Below, piece by piece: positions 5,198 through 6,182 of a stretch of DNA of 6,182 nt. The translations under genes were made by a program, and so were the position numbers. Position 1 is the stretch's first letter, and each line of letters starts with the position of its first letter. The notes beneath the pieces are model-generated. The model did no database searches. It saw only the letters and a list, made by a program, of their open reading frames with translations, and was not told the DNA's origin. Location: positions 1 through 6,182 of the forward strand of contig CANIDW010000100.1 of assembly GCA_947466165.1 (NCBI GenBank), read 5' to 3'. Source of the DNA: Comamonadaceae bacterium (GTDB taxonomy: Bacteria; Pseudomonadota; Gammaproteobacteria; Burkholderiales; Burkholderiaceae_C).

Positions 5198-6178
5198 ATG
5201 AAATCATTTAAAGGAATTTATTTTGGTAAGCTTGCAGCATTGATGCTGACTGGTTTTTTATCAACTCAAGTTTTCGCCCAAGCATTTCCATCTAAACCGA
5301 TCAAAATCATCGCACCATTTTCGTCCGGTGGTTCTGTTGACTTGATGGCGCGCTATATATGTTTATCTTTTACAAAATCTTTTGGTCAAGAATGCGTTGT
5401 AGAAAATAAAGCTGGCGCCGGCGGAATAATCGGTATGTCCGCAATGCTCGCCGCACCAGCGGATGGCCACACTTTGGCTATGATGCCGAGCAATCTTTCG
5501 ATTATCCCATCGCTCTATAACAAAGTTCCCTATGACACGCTCAAGGACGTGGCCCCTATAGCGCTAGTTTCATCTACCCCGCTGATGATTGGAACTCATC
5601 CCAGCGTACCTGCAAAATCTTTTCAAGAGCTGATCAGCTACATCCAACAAAGTAAAGGAAAGGTTTCTTTTACGGCGTGTGGTTCAGCATCTCCCCAACA
5701 CTTGGCTGGAGAAATGCTCGGCACTATAGCCTCCTTGAATTGGACACATATTCCCTACAAAGGATGTGCTGATGCCATGGTAAGCGTCATCTCTGGGGAC
5801 ATCCCTGTCTGGTTTAGTAACTATACCCACTTCGCCCCCCAAATCAAAGCGGGGAAACTTAAGGGTTTTGCGATGCTCGGGGCGAACCGGACAAGCTTTG
5901 CGCCTGAGTTTCCCACCGTTTCCGAGTCAGGATTTCCCGGCTTCGAGGCCTCCGTCTGGTACGGGCTTGTAGGTTCGTCAAAAATTCCTGCTTCTGTCAT
6001 CTCCAGACTGAACGAGGAGGTCAACAAAGCTTTAAATTCACCCGACATGAAGGAGAAACTACGTCAGGGTGAGTACGAACCCATTGGTGGATCGACTCAG
6101 AAATTTGGAGACGTCATCAAATCGGATCTCATCAAATTTGAGGCCGTCATTAAAAAGGCGAGCCTCAAAATAGAATGA
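5198..6178 (+). CDS. Bug/TctC-family tripartite tricarboxylate transporter solute-binding protein
   Basis: Exported receptor of 326 residues, the family's usual length. The N-terminus (MKSFKGIYFGK, then hydrophobic 12-21) is a Sec signal peptide, cut probably after VFA (27) or AQA (29), leaving FPSKPIKIIAPFSSGGSVDL. Bug landmarks follow: PFSSGGSVDLMAR at 40-52, VVENKAGAGGIIG at 67-79, APADGHTL at 86-93, PYDTLKDVAPIALV at 111-124, SASPQHLAGEML at 163-174, IPYKGCADAMVSVISGDI at 185-202 and the FPTVSESGFPGFEASVWYGL block near 240. It would bind a carboxylate or similar anion by the two carboxylate-pinching loops. Four cysteines are present (C55, C66, C161, C190); C161 and C190 sit in the ligand-side loops of a known Bug subgroup. 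No TctA/TctB membrane partners appear in the window, as is common for Bug genes. Its first third is AT-rich like the cupin gene, the last third is richer in GC. The position after the cupin suggests it captures the pathway's substrate; the ligand is unknown. Confidence 0.94.
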   Translation: MKSFKGIYFGKLAALMLTGFLSTQVFAQAFPSKPIKIIAPFSSGGSVDLMARYICLSFTKSFGQECVVENKAGAGGIIGMSAMLAAPADGHTLAMMPSNLSIIPSLYNKVPYDTLKDVAPIALVSSTPLMIGTHPSVPAKSFQELISYIQQSKGKVSFTACGSASPQHLAGEMLGTIASLNWTHIPYKGCADAMVSVISGDIPVWFSNYTHFAPQIKAGKLKGFAMLGANRTSFAPEFPTVSESGFPGFEASVWYGLVGSSKIPASVISRLNEEVNKALNSPDMKEKLRQGEYEPIGGSTQKFGDVIKSDLIKFEAVIKKASLKIE

Positions 6179-6182
6179 AAGA

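Noticed and set aside
5193..5201. Two-codon frame ATG-AAA-TGA overlapping the Bug start as a regulatory leader peptide
   Set aside because: It is too close to the GAGG to be initiated well, and such a minimal frame arises easily by chance in AT-rich DNA.

Overview
The window looks like chromosomal DNA from a betaproteobacterium of the order Burkholderiales, most likely a Comamonadaceae-type genome (Polaromonas, Rhodoferax or Limnohabitans relatives). The grounds are the style of the branched-chain amino-acid-type ABC transporter proteins, the presence of a Bug/TctC-family solute receptor (hugely expanded in this group), and the GC-rich codon use of the left half. This placement is inference from protein style, not from a marker gene.

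Left half (1-3572, all on the minus strand): a high-affinity ABC importer of the LivKHMGF/HAAT type. In transcription order it runs: periplasmic receptor (3572-2400), a strong intrinsic terminator (2383-2349), permease LivH (2268-1348), permease LivM (1351-362), and the start of ATPase LivG (365-1, cut by the window edge). H/M and M/G overlap by four bases (ATGA), so the three are probably translationally coupled. The terminator behind the receptor gene probably lets the receptor be made in excess over the membrane complex. A second ATPase (LivF) would be expected beyond the left edge.

Middle (3573-4150): a divergent intergenic region of 578 bases with a sharp composition change. The part next to the receptor gene is very GC-rich (46 of 60 bases in 3721-3780) and carries a candidate leftward sigma-70 promoter and a possible decayed gene end. 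From about 3900 the DNA becomes AT-rich (15 of 60 G+C in 4081-4140) and carries overlapping palindromes, a rightward candidate promoter and a small inverted repeat.

Right half (4151-6178, plus strand, clearly lower GC at its start): three tightly spaced genes that look like one operon. They encode an 84-residue protein with two perfect CDGSH iron-sulfur motifs, a 228-residue double-cupin protein whose C-terminal cupin keeps its metal ligands while the N-terminal one has lost them, and an exported Bug/TctC-type solute-binding protein. A reasonable reading is a small accessory uptake-and-catabolism module: the Bug receptor captures an organic acid outside, and the cupin metalloenzyme with the CDGSH protein acts inside. 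The substrate cannot be told from the sequence. The grouping of a tandem CDGSH protein with a half-degenerate bicupin and a Bug receptor is the most unusual thing in the window.
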